Assembly (NCBI RefSeq): GCF_024733565.1
Contig: NZ_JANIOC010000017.1
Coordinates: 27,818-91,817, forward strand
Length of the DNA stretch: 64,000 nucleotides
Reading direction: 5' to 3'
DNA from: Rossellomorea sp. SC111
GTDB taxonomy: Bacteria > Bacillota > Bacilli > Bacillales > Bacillaceae_B
In this document: positions 7,750 to 17,235 of the stretch, in pieces
How the letters are laid out: every line of letters begins with the position of its first letter
Numbering within the stretch: position 1 is the stretch's first letter
The notes under the pieces: generated by a model
Told to the model about the DNA's origin: nothing
Database searches by the model: none
What the model saw: the letters and a program-made list of their open reading frames with translations, nothing else
Position numbers and translations under genes: made by a program

Positions 7750-9309
7750 CTAAATCGCCCCGACCTCAGGCCACTTCAATTCAATCCCTTCTTCCTCAAG
7801 CATTGCCTGAAACTCCCTCAACAACGCTCGATCCTCCCTCACGTCACGTGGCAGGACCCCTTTCTCAATGGCAAACGCCGCAAGATACCCTGCCGACTCC
7901 CCGATATTCCATTCCACCGGATGCACCCTGAAGCAGCCGTTCGTAATATGGGTAGATCCGATATTCTTACACGCAGGAAGCACATTGTTGACCCGAATCG
8001 GCAACAAAGCCCCCAATGGAATCTCAAATGGATAGCTCTCAGCATAAAAAAATGTATTCGTCTCCGTCGTCGGGTGCAAATCAATCCGGTAACAACCGAT
8101 CCCCACAGAATCGCCCACCTCTTTGATGCCGTCCCTTGTATTGGCATTGATGTCTTCTTCGACTACCGTCGACACGGCTTTGATTCTCCTCGATTCACGG
8201 ATATAAGGATATTTCGCGAGACCATTCTCCGTCCCGAGAATATCCCCCCGTAACCGCAGTCCAGGGTACCCTTTGCCCCCATCCGGCCTCGGCGCTTCCG
8301 TCTGCAGCCAATACAGCAGGGAAAGACTCAGTTGCTTCGATTCATGGATGTGCTTTTCCCGGTCTTCATCACTTACATCAATAATTGAACCACTCCAATA
8401 ATCGTTCTGCGGCCAGTTGATAAGGGAGATTTCCCCTTCATAGGTCCCCTCAACAAAAAGGCTCGGGTCCACGATCCGGCGATAATCCCACAGTCCCCAC
8501 AGATTTTCATGATGGAACATCTCAAATTCCTTCGAACCACCCGTATGGGCATCGGGAGCGAACCAGCTTAACTGCTTATGCTGTAAAAACGGAGCACGAT
8601 ATTCTTTCCAGACCTCATACTGCTCCGGCTTTTCAATGACAAAATTTCCGCCCTCTACATAATCCACTGCGAACACATACGTTAAGGACTGCATGTCCTG
8701 CGGCCGGGCTTCTTCCGGCGCATGCAGCTCGCCCGTCTCTCTTTTCGCTTCTGCCCCGGTGACATACTCCACTCCTGCCAACGGCAAAAGCTCCCCAGTT
8801 TCAGTCGCATCAAGATAATAATGTCCCTGCAGCCTCTTTAAACGTCCGTCGGCATGCTGAACCGTGACGGATTGAACATTGTCTCCATCCACGTCCGCAC
8901 CGGTCACTTTATAATCAGTAAGAATGGATAACCTCCCGCTGCTCGTAAAAGGAATCAGCATTTCCTGAAGCACGGCAAGGGCCACTTTCGGTTCATGGCA
9001 GAGCCTGCTGACCCATCCCTTTCCCGGGTTCAGCCGCTCATTCCGCCTCGCCTCTTCCTTCAAAGGATAGTGACGACGGTAGTACTCCCGCACCCGGTTC
9101 CGGAACTCACGGTATGTCCCCGTGCAGCCAAACTGCTCGATCCACTGGTGCTCATCCGGCGGGACCGCCTGGCTCGTCAGCTGTCCGCCGATCCAATCGG
9201 TCTCCTCTGTCAGGATCACTTTTTTGCCTCTTTTGGATGAAGCGAGTGCAGCCGTACATCCGCCGATCCCGCCACCAATGATGATAACGTCTGCTTGTAA
9301 GGTCTCCAT
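7750..9309 (-). CDS. FAD-dependent oxidoreductase (FAD_oxidored family)
   Basis: Predicted flavoprotein oxidoreductase of 519 residues. The N-terminal Rossmann motif is VIIIGGGIGGCTAALASSKRG with the following acidic residue region VILTEETDWIGGQLT. Matching family features include GWVSRLCHEP, the YYLDATETGELLPLAGVEYVTG strand and a C-terminal FAD-contact-like region RVNNVLPACKNIGSTHITNG. The ATG at 9309 has AGGTGGAG 7 nt before it; the upstream GTG at 9321 is too close to that RBS. Such proteins often occur in polysaccharide-use clusters, where they may oxidise sugar moieties. No signal peptide is evident. The substrate is not known. Confidence 0.85.
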   Translation of the reverse strand: METLQADVIIIGGGIGGCTAALASSKRGKKVILTEETDWIGGQLTSQAVPPDEHQWIEQFGCTGTYREFRNRVREYYRRHYPLKEEARRNERLNPGKGWVSRLCHEPKVALAVLQEMLIPFTSSGRLSILTDYKVTGADVDGDNVQSVTVQHADGRLKRLQGHYYLDATETGELLPLAGVEYVTGAEAKRETGELHAPEEARPQDMQSLTYVFAVDYVEGGNFVIEKPEQYEVWKEYRAPFLQHKQLSWFAPDAHTGGSKEFEMFHHENLWGLWDYRRIVDPSLFVEGTYEGEISLINWPQNDYWSGSIIDVSDEDREKHIHESKQLSLSLLYWLQTEAPRPDGGKGYPGLRLRGDILGTENGLAKYPYIRESRRIKAVSTVVEEDINANTRDGIKEVGDSVGIGCYRIDLHPTTETNTFFYAESYPFEIPLGALLPIRVNNVLPACKNIGSTHITNGCFRVHPVEWNIGESAGYLAAFAIEKGVLPRDVREDRALLREFQAMLEEEGIELKWPEVGAI

Positions 9310-9338
9310 CGATTTCTCCACCTCTTTCTTATAAAAAA

Positions 9339-9621
9339 TTAAATGATGAACCCTGCCCCGATCACACCTGAGTTGGAACCAAGCTTTGCAAGAACGATTC
9401 GGACGAGTTCTTTCAATCCCGGATACACATACTCTTTCACTTTTTCCCTTAACGGCTGGAGAACCTGCTTTTCCGCACTCATCACGCCCCCGCCCAATAC
9501 GAAGACGTCAGGATTGATGGCATGGGTGAGATTGGCGATCGCCATGGCCAGGTAACTTTTCATCAAGGAGTGCAGCACGCATATTCGTTCCGCCTAAGTC
9601 CACCCCGATCCGTAAGGTCAC
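9339..9621 (-). pseudogene. ROK-family sugar kinase with internal deletion
   Basis: The minus strand begins with a GTG at 9621 that overlaps the preceding stop as GTGA and encodes TLRIGVDLGGTNMRAALLDE, the ROK N-terminal phosphate loop. A few bases later the reading frame changes and the sequence jumps to the C-terminal ROK part (YLAMAIANLTHAINPDVFVLGGGV, then LGSNSGVIGAGFII). About 200 residues of the middle are missing, including the sugar and zinc sites. An internal deletion with frameshift has destroyed the kinase. An intact ROK kinase remains in the same operon at 15452-16360. Confidence 0.9.
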
Positions 9622-11138
9622 GACCCAACACCCCTGTCTATCCCGATTTCGAACGTCCTGTCCCAAGGCAGGTAAATGTCCTCCAGTGAAAAAAGGAGAT
9701 GGTATCGATCCAGGAAATCAGAAGCCTGCTTACGGAATAGTTCCGTCACCCTGCTCAACAGCTCTTCACGGCTGATAGCCGACTCATCTACTCCAGCCCG
9801 CACCTGCTGACGAACAATCGACTGATACACATAATCGTCCAATAATCGAAGGGTGATTTCAGCCAGCAGCCTTTCATTTATCTCCGCTTCCGGCAGGGAA
9901 GGCTTCTGCTTCTGAAGATGAACCATCGCTACCTGTGCAACGACCGTCCCCAAAGTGTTCCCCGCTGTATTCCAGCCTGCAAATCCGGCAATCTCACTCA
10001 CCTTGATCTCAGACAACAGCTGGGGCAGCATGCGGGCATCGACTCCGTTGGCATAGGCCGTATCCGCTACGGCTACAAGCTTATCCTGACGAAGATAATG
10101 AGAGATACGCTTGGTCCACTCCCCGATATTCCGATGAGGGGTATCGACTTCCCCCAGGTATTTTTGCAGGGCAAGATCTCCCTGTCGTTTTCCCGGTACG
10201 TTGACCGCGAACACAATATCCGCTTCTCCCGGAGAACTGACGGTGTATCCGCCAAAAGCAAAAATCTGCCCCTTCACCGACTCGCAAATCGGCCGGTCTT
10301 CATACATGGCCGTCGATAACGCACCGGTTTCACCGCTGTAAATCGGGAAAAACGTAGGGAAACTGACGTTTTCAAGTTGATAGATCATCTTCGCTACAAG
10401 GGTATTGGCAACTTCATCCGCTCCAGGATAAATGAACACCTGGTGAAATAACTCCCGCTCATATACTTTCCTTGAAAGGTCTTCCTGCTCCCCGATATTC
10501 AGCCCATACTCGGATGTATCATCCTGCGGGAATACCAGTACATCAAGTGTTTGATCTTCCACCATATCCAACAGGGAAACGTTCACACGATAGTTTTTCA
10601 GTCTGGTTGATAGGTAGTCTTCCAGAACCTCTGACGGGATCCGATTCCTGAGATCCTGAACGTTTCGATTGGATTCCTCACACCCTGTTTTCTCAAACCG
10701 GTGAATGTGGAAGGAATATTCCCAAAGCTCGACTCCGTAATCACTCCAGTATTCCTTCTCTTCCTCATTGACGTAGTTATTTGAGATGCGCATGGTGGAA
10801 CTGAAGGCCATCAGGGATTTTTCAGGGTACTTTTCTTTTAACGATCGGATGGTCCCGATGCGCTGTTTAATGCTCTCCTCTCCATCGGTACAAACGCGGG
10901 AAGGAACCAGCCCTCCGTATCCCAGCATGTCGACGGAAAGGACAAATCCATCCACAACAGGAGCCACTTCCCAGATCCACTTTTCCAAAGCTTCGATATC
11001 TCCGGGTTTTTTCAAAAAGCCGAGGAGGTCTTTAGGCGGAATCAGCACTTCCCAATTTCCGATCGAGGCGATCTGCCTTGGAAGCTCCCTGGTCACCGGT
11101 CTCCCATCCACAGGCAGGAGGGCAATCTTCCTATTCAT
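9618..11138 (-). CDS. DUF4127 family protein
   Basis: A 506-residue cytosolic protein with the DUF4127 look: IALLPVDGRPVTRELPRQIA at the start, GFVLSVDMLGYGGLVPSR, FSSTMRISNNYV, and IYPGADEVANTLVAKMI. No function is established for the family to my knowledge. It is translationally coupled on both sides: 8-bp overlap with the GH38 gene before it and a GTGA overlap with the broken ROK kinase after it. RBS AAAGGAGGAAA precedes the ATG at 11138. Its place in a glycan operon suggests a role in sugar or derivative breakdown, which is inference. Confidence 0.88.
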   Translation of the reverse strand: MNRKIALLPVDGRPVTRELPRQIASIGNWEVLIPPKDLLGFLKKPGDIEALEKWIWEVAPVVDGFVLSVDMLGYGGLVPSRVCTDGEESIKQRIGTIRSLKEKYPEKSLMAFSSTMRISNNYVNEEEKEYWSDYGVELWEYSFHIHRFEKTGCEESNRNVQDLRNRIPSEVLEDYLSTRLKNYRVNVSLLDMVEDQTLDVLVFPQDDTSEYGLNIGEQEDLSRKVYERELFHQVFIYPGADEVANTLVAKMIYQLENVSFPTFFPIYSGETGALSTAMYEDRPICESVKGQIFAFGGYTVSSPGEADIVFAVNVPGKRQGDLALQKYLGEVDTPHRNIGEWTKRISHYLRQDKLVAVADTAYANGVDARMLPQLLSEIKVSEIAGFAGWNTAGNTLGTVVAQVAMVHLQKQKPSLPEAEINERLLAEITLRLLDDYVYQSIVRQQVRAGVDESAISREELLSRVTELFRKQASDFLDRYHLLFSLEDIYLPWDRTFEIGIDRGVGS

Positions 11139-13680
11139 GCTTGTTTCCTCCTTTTATGAGATAAGTAGCAATTTCCTTCGGTTTTAATGTATAATCGCCA
11201 ACCCGTCCAGGTTTGTGCAGAAAGTCCACCCGCTCCTCGACCTCACCAATTGAAGTCAAAGTAAACACCTGATTTTGATTGGTCGGATTCCATACACGCA
11301 GCTCCACTCCATCTCCTACTCTTCTAAGTGAACTCCACTGTACGTCATAATTATCGATTTCTACTAAACTTCCGATTCCCTTCGCTTCACCCGGATAAAT
11401 CCGCGGTGGAACACGGAACAAGTGGGCTTCCGTAGCCACGTGACCAATACTCATATGGGGGTGGAATTCAAATGCTGCACGGAAGGTATACATTCCGATG
11501 CACTGAGCTTCCGGCGTTTCCATATTCGGTCCCGCTCCCCCGCCACGTGTCCGTAAATCATCACGGGACAGCCAGCCGACGCTCCTGATGAGCGTCACAT
11601 CAAGGGAATCTTCTTCTTCCATTCTGGTAACCTGGTACTCGTGCAACCCTCGATGGTAAAAAGTGAATCCGCTATCCGAACGCACAAATGATAGAGAAGG
11701 CTCGACGACGACCGGCACTTCCTTTTGCTTCGCTGCATCAAATTCTTCATCCTTCTTCGCTTCCCGCTTCACCACATCGAACGCCGTATCGCTATACGTG
11801 TAATCCACGGACGCTCCCAATGGATATTGAACGCGGAGCCGTTGATCCTTCGAGCGATTATTGATCGTGTATGATACATCGATCTTCCTATTATGATCTT
11901 TCACAGTAATCGTGATATGTACAGTCGTCGTGACCGTCTCTTCTGAAGGACCGGTTCGATCTTCGTTCAACCCTGCCGGTGTGAGAAGCTTTAGATCATA
12001 TGATAATTCTTGAACGCCAGACGCTTTCCGGACCATTCCTGCGCCCGCAAGCTCAGCCACCGTCTTCACATCGTTCACAGGCGAGGAGTAGTTATACTCA
12101 TCGCCAGCATCCAGGGTGCTGTAAAATCGCTGCAATCCTTCATGACGCTTGCCCGTTTCTTTATCAAGTAGTGAAAGGGTTCCATCCTCCTCCAGTTCAA
12201 TCGAGTAATACTCGTTTTCGATCACACTCTCCTGAGTCTCACGTATTTCCTCATAGCTCCCCTCCACGACTGTAAGAGTAGCGAGTGAAGTAGCAGGAAG
12301 ATCCTCCACATAAAATTCCACCTCATAAAATGTCCCCTCTTTAAAATCCGGGAACGCGTCCAGGGGAGAATCAAAGTGTCGACCCTTCCGCTTATTCTTG
12401 ATTACAGGGGTATGAAGCTTCCCGTTCTCGTCCTGTAATTCAAACAATCTTTCTTCCTCCAGCCAGATCTCCCCCGACACCCAGCCGGTGAGCGGCCTTG
12501 GATGAGGATTGATGACCGTAAACACGCTGTTATCCTCAAACGGCTTTCTCAGTCCTGATCCTGAAAACATCGGATCCTGAACGCCGAGATGAGTGAACGA
12601 TCCTTTTTGAATGGACGAAATCCTCTGCCGGAGCATCATCGTCCTCGTCTCCATTTCCTTATGAACCTCATCAATGCTGCAGCCGCAAATACTGTCGTGT
12701 GGATGATTCAACAGTAGAAGCTTCCAGGATTCCTCGAGGTATCGATGAGGATATTTCTCTTGCCCGGCAAGCGTCGCCAGTGGTTCCGTATAGCCCGTCA
12801 GTTCATCCTCCATCTCCTGATTTTGAACCTTGAGATAGCTCCTAGCCGACAGGACATTCGGAAGGACATAAATATGCTCATTGCTTCTCATTTCCCCGAC
12901 AAACACAGGCAAATCAGCCGAGATTTCACCCTGAACGCTCTTAAGAAACGCTTCATAGGTGCTGGACACAAACTCCACTTCCCCTTGAAGCTCATTGATC
13001 TGCTTCATCAGATTTCCGTGCTTCGGCATCAAGTGATCCCCGCCATTCGTTAACAATAGCTGAGAGGTCGTCGCATAAGGCATGACCTTCTCCACATAGG
13101 AATTCAACTGTTCCTCTGCATTGTCCTCATTCAATAAAGGCTGGTAATACCCCTCTGGCAAAAAGGCCGTGAAAACGCTGGACCCATTCGGTGCTTCCCA
13201 ATGAAACTCAGACGTTTCGGGCTTAATTCCCCGCCATAAAATGGCGTTATCAATTCCAAATCCCTGTAACAGCTGAGGCATCTGACTCACATGACCGAAC
13301 GTATCCGGTAAATACCCGACCTTCTGGGACTCTCCATATCGACCGGCGATCTTCAATCCCATCTCCATATTCCGGATCAGGGACTCCCCGCTCACAAGAA
13401 ACTCATCGGCCAGGACATACCACGGACCGATGATGATCTTCTTCTTTTCTATTAAATGAAGGACTCTTTCCTTCATGCCCTCTTCACAAACCTCAAAGTA
13501 ATCCTCCAGGGCAGCCATCTGACCATCCAGAACAAATTGCTCCAACTCTCCCTTCTCAAGACCTGACACAATCCGGTCCATCACCTGGACAAGCCGGTGG
13601 CGGAATACTTCAAACGGTAAGTACCACTCCCTGTCCCAATGGGTTTGGAAGACGATATGACACGTCATTTTCTTACTCAT
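11131..13680 (-). CDS. GH38 alpha-mannosidase family protein
   Basis: Glycoside hydrolase of 849 residues, predicted cytosolic. The GH38 N-terminal metal motif is present as THWDREWYLPFEVFR, followed by FVLDGQMAALEDYFE, IIGPWYVLADEFLVSGESLIRN, and YLPDTFGHVSQMPQLL with the nucleophile Asp in the DTFGH segment. HPHDSICGCSIDEVH supplies the other metal-binding histidine. A beta-rich C-terminal domain completes the family layout. It overlaps the permease stop by one base (TAATG) and the DUF4127 gene by 8 bp. It probably removes a mannose-type residue from an oligosaccharide imported by the ABC transporter; with NanE nearby an N-acetylmannosaminide cannot be excluded. Confidence 0.93.
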   Translation of the reverse strand: MSKKMTCHIVFQTHWDREWYLPFEVFRHRLVQVMDRIVSGLEKGELEQFVLDGQMAALEDYFEVCEEGMKERVLHLIEKKKIIIGPWYVLADEFLVSGESLIRNMEMGLKIAGRYGESQKVGYLPDTFGHVSQMPQLLQGFGIDNAILWRGIKPETSEFHWEAPNGSSVFTAFLPEGYYQPLLNEDNAEEQLNSYVEKVMPYATTSQLLLTNGGDHLMPKHGNLMKQINELQGEVEFVSSTYEAFLKSVQGEISADLPVFVGEMRSNEHIYVLPNVLSARSYLKVQNQEMEDELTGYTEPLATLAGQEKYPHRYLEESWKLLLLNHPHDSICGCSIDEVHKEMETRTMMLRQRISSIQKGSFTHLGVQDPMFSGSGLRKPFEDNSVFTVINPHPRPLTGWVSGEIWLEEERLFELQDENGKLHTPVIKNKRKGRHFDSPLDAFPDFKEGTFYEVEFYVEDLPATSLATLTVVEGSYEEIRETQESVIENEYYSIELEEDGTLSLLDKETGKRHEGLQRFYSTLDAGDEYNYSSPVNDVKTVAELAGAGMVRKASGVQELSYDLKLLTPAGLNEDRTGPSEETVTTTVHITITVKDHNRKIDVSYTINNRSKDQRLRVQYPLGASVDYTYSDTAFDVVKREAKKDEEFDAAKQKEVPVVVEPSLSFVRSDSGFTFYHRGLHEYQVTRMEEEDSLDVTLIRSVGWLSRDDLRTRGGGAGPNMETPEAQCIGMYTFRAAFEFHPHMSIGHVATEAHLFRVPPRIYPGEAKGIGSLVEIDNYDVQWSSLRRVGDGVELRVWNPTNQNQVFTLTSIGEVEERVDFLHKPGRVGDYTLKPKEIATYLIKGGNKHE

Positions 13681-14573
13681 TATCCTTTCACCGCCCCTTT
13701 CATGGCCCCTGCGATGAAGTGGCGCTGCAGGATGAAGAATATGATGATGATCGGAAGTATCGAGATGATCGATCCTGCCGCGATGTAGCGCCAGTTAGCC
13801 GAGAAGGAACCGGCGAGCGTGTTGACGCCGAGTGGCAGCGTGTACATGCTCGTATCATTTAAGATGATGAGCGGCCAGAGGAAATCTCCCCACGCCATCA
13901 TGAACGTGAAAATGGCAAGCGTGACAAGGGAAGGCTTGACGAGTGGCATAAGAACCCGCCACCAGATTTGAAACGCATTGGCTCCATCCATCCGGGCCGA
14001 TTCATCCAGCTCATACGGGATCGTAAGGAATGCCTGACGCATCAGGAAAATCCCGAAAGCCGTGGTGGCGTGGGGCAGGATCAATCCTGCATATGTGTTT
14101 TGCAGACCTAAGTCCAATGCCAATAGGTAAATCGGGATCATCAGGAGCTGAAACGGCACCATCATCGTACTGAGAATGAGGACGAAGACGATATTTTTCC
14201 CGCGGAAGTTCATGCGGGCGAGTGGATAGGCGGCCAGTGAACAGAAGACGATATTCAAGAGGACCGTCACTACGGATACGACAACACTATTAAACAGGTA
14301 ACGCCAGAACGGGAAGAAATCCATCACTTCCACATAGTTACCGAATGTGATTTTTTCGGGGATGAACTGAGGCGGATACGAGAAGATATTCTCGCTGCCC
14401 GATTTAAGTGACGTGGCCAGGAGCCATAGGAATGGACCGACCATGATGAGTGTGACGAATAGGAGGGTCGCATATTGAAGAACGACTTTCCCCATCTTTT
14501 TTACGTTTATCGGTTTTTTGACAGTTAGTTCGGTTGAATGTTCTTTACTGGTTCCAAGAGAAGGAGAACTCAT
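13680..14573 (-). CDS. Carbohydrate ABC transporter permease (MalG type)
   Basis: Membrane subunit of 297 residues with about six transmembrane segments (LLFVTLIMVGPFLWLLATSLK, ILSTMMVPFQLLMIPIYLL, IILPIIIIFFILQRHFI). The EAA loop that contacts the ATPase is ELDESARMDGANAFQIWWRVLMPLVKP. It pairs with the permease encoded 6 bp upstream and the binding protein at 18000-19316. No ATPase gene is present in the operon, so a shared MsmX-type ATPase elsewhere is likely, as is usual for Bacillus sugar ABC transporters. RBS GGGGTGATTCTCC precedes the ATG. Confidence 0.93.
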   Translation of the reverse strand: MSSPSLGTSKEHSTELTVKKPINVKKMGKVVLQYATLLFVTLIMVGPFLWLLATSLKSGSENIFSYPPQFIPEKITFGNYVEVMDFFPFWRYLFNSVVVSVVTVLLNIVFCSLAAYPLARMNFRGKNIVFVLILSTMMVPFQLLMIPIYLLALDLGLQNTYAGLILPHATTAFGIFLMRQAFLTIPYELDESARMDGANAFQIWWRVLMPLVKPSLVTLAIFTFMMAWGDFLWPLIILNDTSMYTLPLGVNTLAGSFSANWRYIAAGSIISILPIIIIFFILQRHFIAGAMKGAVKG

Positions 14574-14579
14574 GGAGAA

Positions 14580-15455
14580 TCACCCCTTTATCGCAGATTC
14601 TTTTTTGCTCATGAACTTGATATTAATAACAGAGAAGATCAACGTGATGATGAATAATACGACCCCGGCCGCACTTGCATAGCCCATCTGCAGCTTATCG
14701 AAGGCTTCTTCATAAATATAGAAGACGAGTGTTTTCGAGCTGTTCAGCGGACCGCCCCCGGTCATGACGTAGATTTCTTCGAATACCTTCATGGCGGAAA
14801 TCGATGACATGATGGTGACGATCATAATGGAAGGCATTAATAAAGGAATGGTAATATGCCAAATCTGTTTCCATTTGCTTGCTCCGTCAATGTCCGCTGC
14901 TTCATATAAATCATCTGAAATCGACTGCAGTCCCGCCAGGTAAATGACCATATAATAGCCGAGTCCCTTCCAGATGGTGACGACCATGACGGCAAAAATC
15001 GATGTAGACGTCGAGGTCAGCCAGTTTACAGGTTCAGATATCAATCCAAGTGATTCCAATATGTAATTCAGGATTCCTTTATCTGCATACACCCATTTCC
15101 ACGCAATCCCCACCACGACCATGGAGGTGACGACCGGTACATAATAGGCGGAACGGAAGAATCCAATCCCCTTTACCTGCTGGTTCACGAGGATCGCCAG
15201 GAAAATCGGCAGGATCACGAGTGCAGGCACGACGATGACCAGATATAACAACGTCTGCCCGAGCACTTTCCAGAACAGGGCATCAGCGAACAGCCCTTTG
15301 TAGTTTTCAAGTCCGATGAATTCGGCATCGGTGACGATATTGTAATTCGTGAAGCTCAGCCAGATGGCATTGAGCATGGGATAAAAGATGAATGCACCCA
15401 GGATGATGACACCGGGTATCAAAAACAGAAATGGTGTTAACGGATGATTTCTCAA
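14580..15455 (-). CDS. Carbohydrate ABC transporter permease (MalF/UgpA type)
   Basis: Membrane subunit of 291 residues. The first transmembrane segment is FLFLIPGVIILGAFIFYPMLNAIWLSF, and the EAA loop is DLYEAADIDGASKWKQIWHITIPLLMP. The start is TTG at 15455, with GAGGGGAG 5 nt before it and TTGA overlap with the ROK kinase stop, indicating translational coupling. It forms a heterodimer with the downstream MalG-type permease. Confidence 0.93.
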   Translation of the reverse strand: MRNHPLTPFLFLIPGVIILGAFIFYPMLNAIWLSFTNYNIVTDAEFIGLENYKGLFADALFWKVLGQTLLYLVIVVPALVILPIFLAILVNQQVKGIGFFRSAYYVPVVTSMVVVGIAWKWVYADKGILNYILESLGLISEPVNWLTSTSTSIFAVMVVTIWKGLGYYMVIYLAGLQSISDDLYEAADIDGASKWKQIWHITIPLLMPSIMIVTIMSSISAMKVFEEIYVMTGGGPLNSSKTLVFYIYEEAFDKLQMGYASAAGVVLFIITLIFSVINIKFMSKKESAIKG

Positions 15456-16360
15456 ACGGACTCCCCTCTTTTCTCCATCGCTTGAAATAAGAGCTTGGCA
15501 GCTCCAAGCATTCCCGCCTGATTTCCTAAAACTGCAGGATAAATGCTTGTATTAACAAAATATTCCTTCAATTTAGCCTGGAAGTCGGCCCACCAATGGT
15601 CCTTGGAGTCAATGACTCCTCCCCCGATGAAGAGGACTTCCGGATCGACGCTCACAGAGATGTTGTGCGCGGCGATGGCCAAATAATCCAGATAACGGTC
15701 AACCACCTGCTTGACCTGTTGATTTCCAATTGAATATTCCTTAAAAATCTCTGAGCCATGGGGGAAAATTCGGTTCGTTTCGGTGAAAACGTCCTGCACA
15801 AGGGTTGTACCCGACAGATACTGCTCCAGGCAGCCTTTCTTCCCACAATTGCACGGCTTTCCATTTGGAACGAGCACAACATGTCCCCATTCCCCACTTT
15901 GATGGTGATGGCCGTGTAAGACCTCACCTTGTATGGCGTTCGCTCCCCCGACACCGGTCCCAAGGGTCAACATGACCGCCGTTTCGGGATTTCCTTCCCA
16001 CTTCCAAAGCTCTCCCAGGAGAGCGACATTCGCATCATTGTCAACTGCACATGGCAGTCCGTAGCGCGTTTCTATTTCTTCTTTTACTTGGGTTCCCTGC
16101 CAGGAAGGCAAGTTGTCTGTCGCGTAGACGACCGTCCCTTTCAGAGGATCCACACGGCCTGCCGTACCGATCCCGATTCCTGAAATAGTGCAGTCTTCCT
16201 TCATTAATCGATCAATCACTTGAAAGATTGAGCCGAGGATTCCCTCTCTCCCGTTCGAGATATCGGTGGGTACCTTTTCCTCGTGGAGGATCGTGCCATC
16301 CTTTTGAACAACCGCCCCTTTGACCCCGGTACCCCCGACATCGATTCCAATGACCTTCAT
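15452..16360 (-). CDS. ROK-family sugar kinase, probable N-acetylmannosamine kinase
   Basis: A 302-residue kinase. The N-terminal ATP loop is IGIDVGGTGVKGAVVQKDG; the catalytic-type region is AVDNDANVALLGE; the sugar and zinc site is HQSGEWGHVVLVPNGKPCNCGKKGCLEQY, with the CxCGxxGCxE zinc motif of ROK proteins; LFIGGGVID lies near the end. The neighbour NanE needs N-acetylmannosamine 6-phosphate, so ManNAc is the most economical substrate, but glucose or mannose kinases share all these motifs. RBS AGGTGAAACG precedes the ATG. Confidence 0.88.
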   Translation of the reverse strand: MKVIGIDVGGTGVKGAVVQKDGTILHEEKVPTDISNGREGILGSIFQVIDRLMKEDCTISGIGIGTAGRVDPLKGTVVYATDNLPSWQGTQVKEEIETRYGLPCAVDNDANVALLGELWKWEGNPETAVMLTLGTGVGGANAIQGEVLHGHHHQSGEWGHVVLVPNGKPCNCGKKGCLEQYLSGTTLVQDVFTETNRIFPHGSEIFKEYSIGNQQVKQVVDRYLDYLAIAAHNISVSVDPEVLFIGGGVIDSKDHWWADFQAKLKEYFVNTSIYPAVLGNQAGMLGAAKLLFQAMEKRGESV

Positions 16361-16380
16361 CGTTTCACCTGCTTACCAGT

Positions 16381-17235
16381 TTAATAGATTTTGTCTACAA
16401 CGGCTCTTGCGGTTTTCTCTTTCATGCCAAGGGAGAACTCTTTATTGTGGAGGGCAAGCCCGGTACATAGCAGATCGATGACGAAGAGCTGTGAAATCTT
16501 CGCGATCATGGATCCACCTTCAAGAGGGGATTCCTTCCCGCCGCTTAACAGAACTGCATCCGCAAGCTTCGTAATCGGTGAACGGGCATAGTATGTGATG
16601 GCGATGACGCTTGCTCCGTTTTCTTTGGCCAGTGTCAGGGAATCGATCGTGTCCTTCGTGCTTCCCGAGATACTCAATCCAACCACCACATCCCCTTCTT
16701 TCACAGTGGCAGCCGTCATGGACTGGATATGTGGATCGATGACCGCATCCGACCGGTATCCGATCCGGAGGAAACGATTCTTCGCATCCAATGCCGTCAG
16801 TCCCGACGTCCCGACTCCAAAGAAATGGATGGATCTTGCTCCGGAAAGGAGTCTGATCGCTTCTTCCAACGTTTCTTCATCCAGCTTATTGACGGTTTCA
16901 TCCACGGCGTTCTTCGTATAAGAAGCAATCGATTGAATGAAGCCGGCGGGCTTACTGGGATCTGACTCTTCTTCTTGAGACATGGAGGATAAATCCTTCG
17001 CCATGGCAAGCTTGAACTCCTGATATCCTTTCATGCCAATCTTCCGGCAGAAACGGAGCACCGTCGTTTCCCCCACTTCCGCTACATCGGCAAGATCTGT
17101 CACCGAGTAGTAGAGGGCTTTTTCCATTTGTTCTAACACCACTGTCGCCACTTTTTGCTCGGACTTTGTGAGGGAAGGATAATAGCTGTTAATTAACCCT
17201 CCTAATTTGCTCTTTGATGCCGTTTGTGCCTGCAT
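16381..17235 (-). CDS. MurR/RpiR-family transcriptional regulator
   Basis: Regulator of 284 residues with an N-terminal RpiR helix-turn-helix (LTKSEQKVATVVLEQ, then VTDLADVAEVGETTVLRFCRKIG) and a C-terminal SIS sugar-phosphate domain (IHFFGVGTSGLTALDAKNRFLRIG, GLSISGSTKDTIDSL). The ATG at 17235 has AAAGGAGGTAA 6 nt before it; this start overlaps the 3' end of nanE by 47 bp. A regulator sensing an amino-sugar phosphate (for example ManNAc-6-P or GlcNAc-6-P) would fit its position between nanE and the kinase. Confidence 0.9.
   Translation of the reverse strand: MQAQTASKSKLGGLINSYYPSLTKSEQKVATVVLEQMEKALYYSVTDLADVAEVGETTVLRFCRKIGMKGYQEFKLAMAKDLSSMSQEEESDPSKPAGFIQSIASYTKNAVDETVNKLDEETLEEAIRLLSGARSIHFFGVGTSGLTALDAKNRFLRIGYRSDAVIDPHIQSMTAATVKEGDVVVGLSISGSTKDTIDSLTLAKENGASVIAITYYARSPITKLADAVLLSGGKESPLEGGSMIAKISQLFVIDLLCTGLALHNKEFSLGMKEKTARAVVDKIY

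Noticed and set aside
7651..8253. 200-codon plus-strand frame
   Set aside because: Antisense to the FAD oxidoreductase; no RBS and no recognisable domain.
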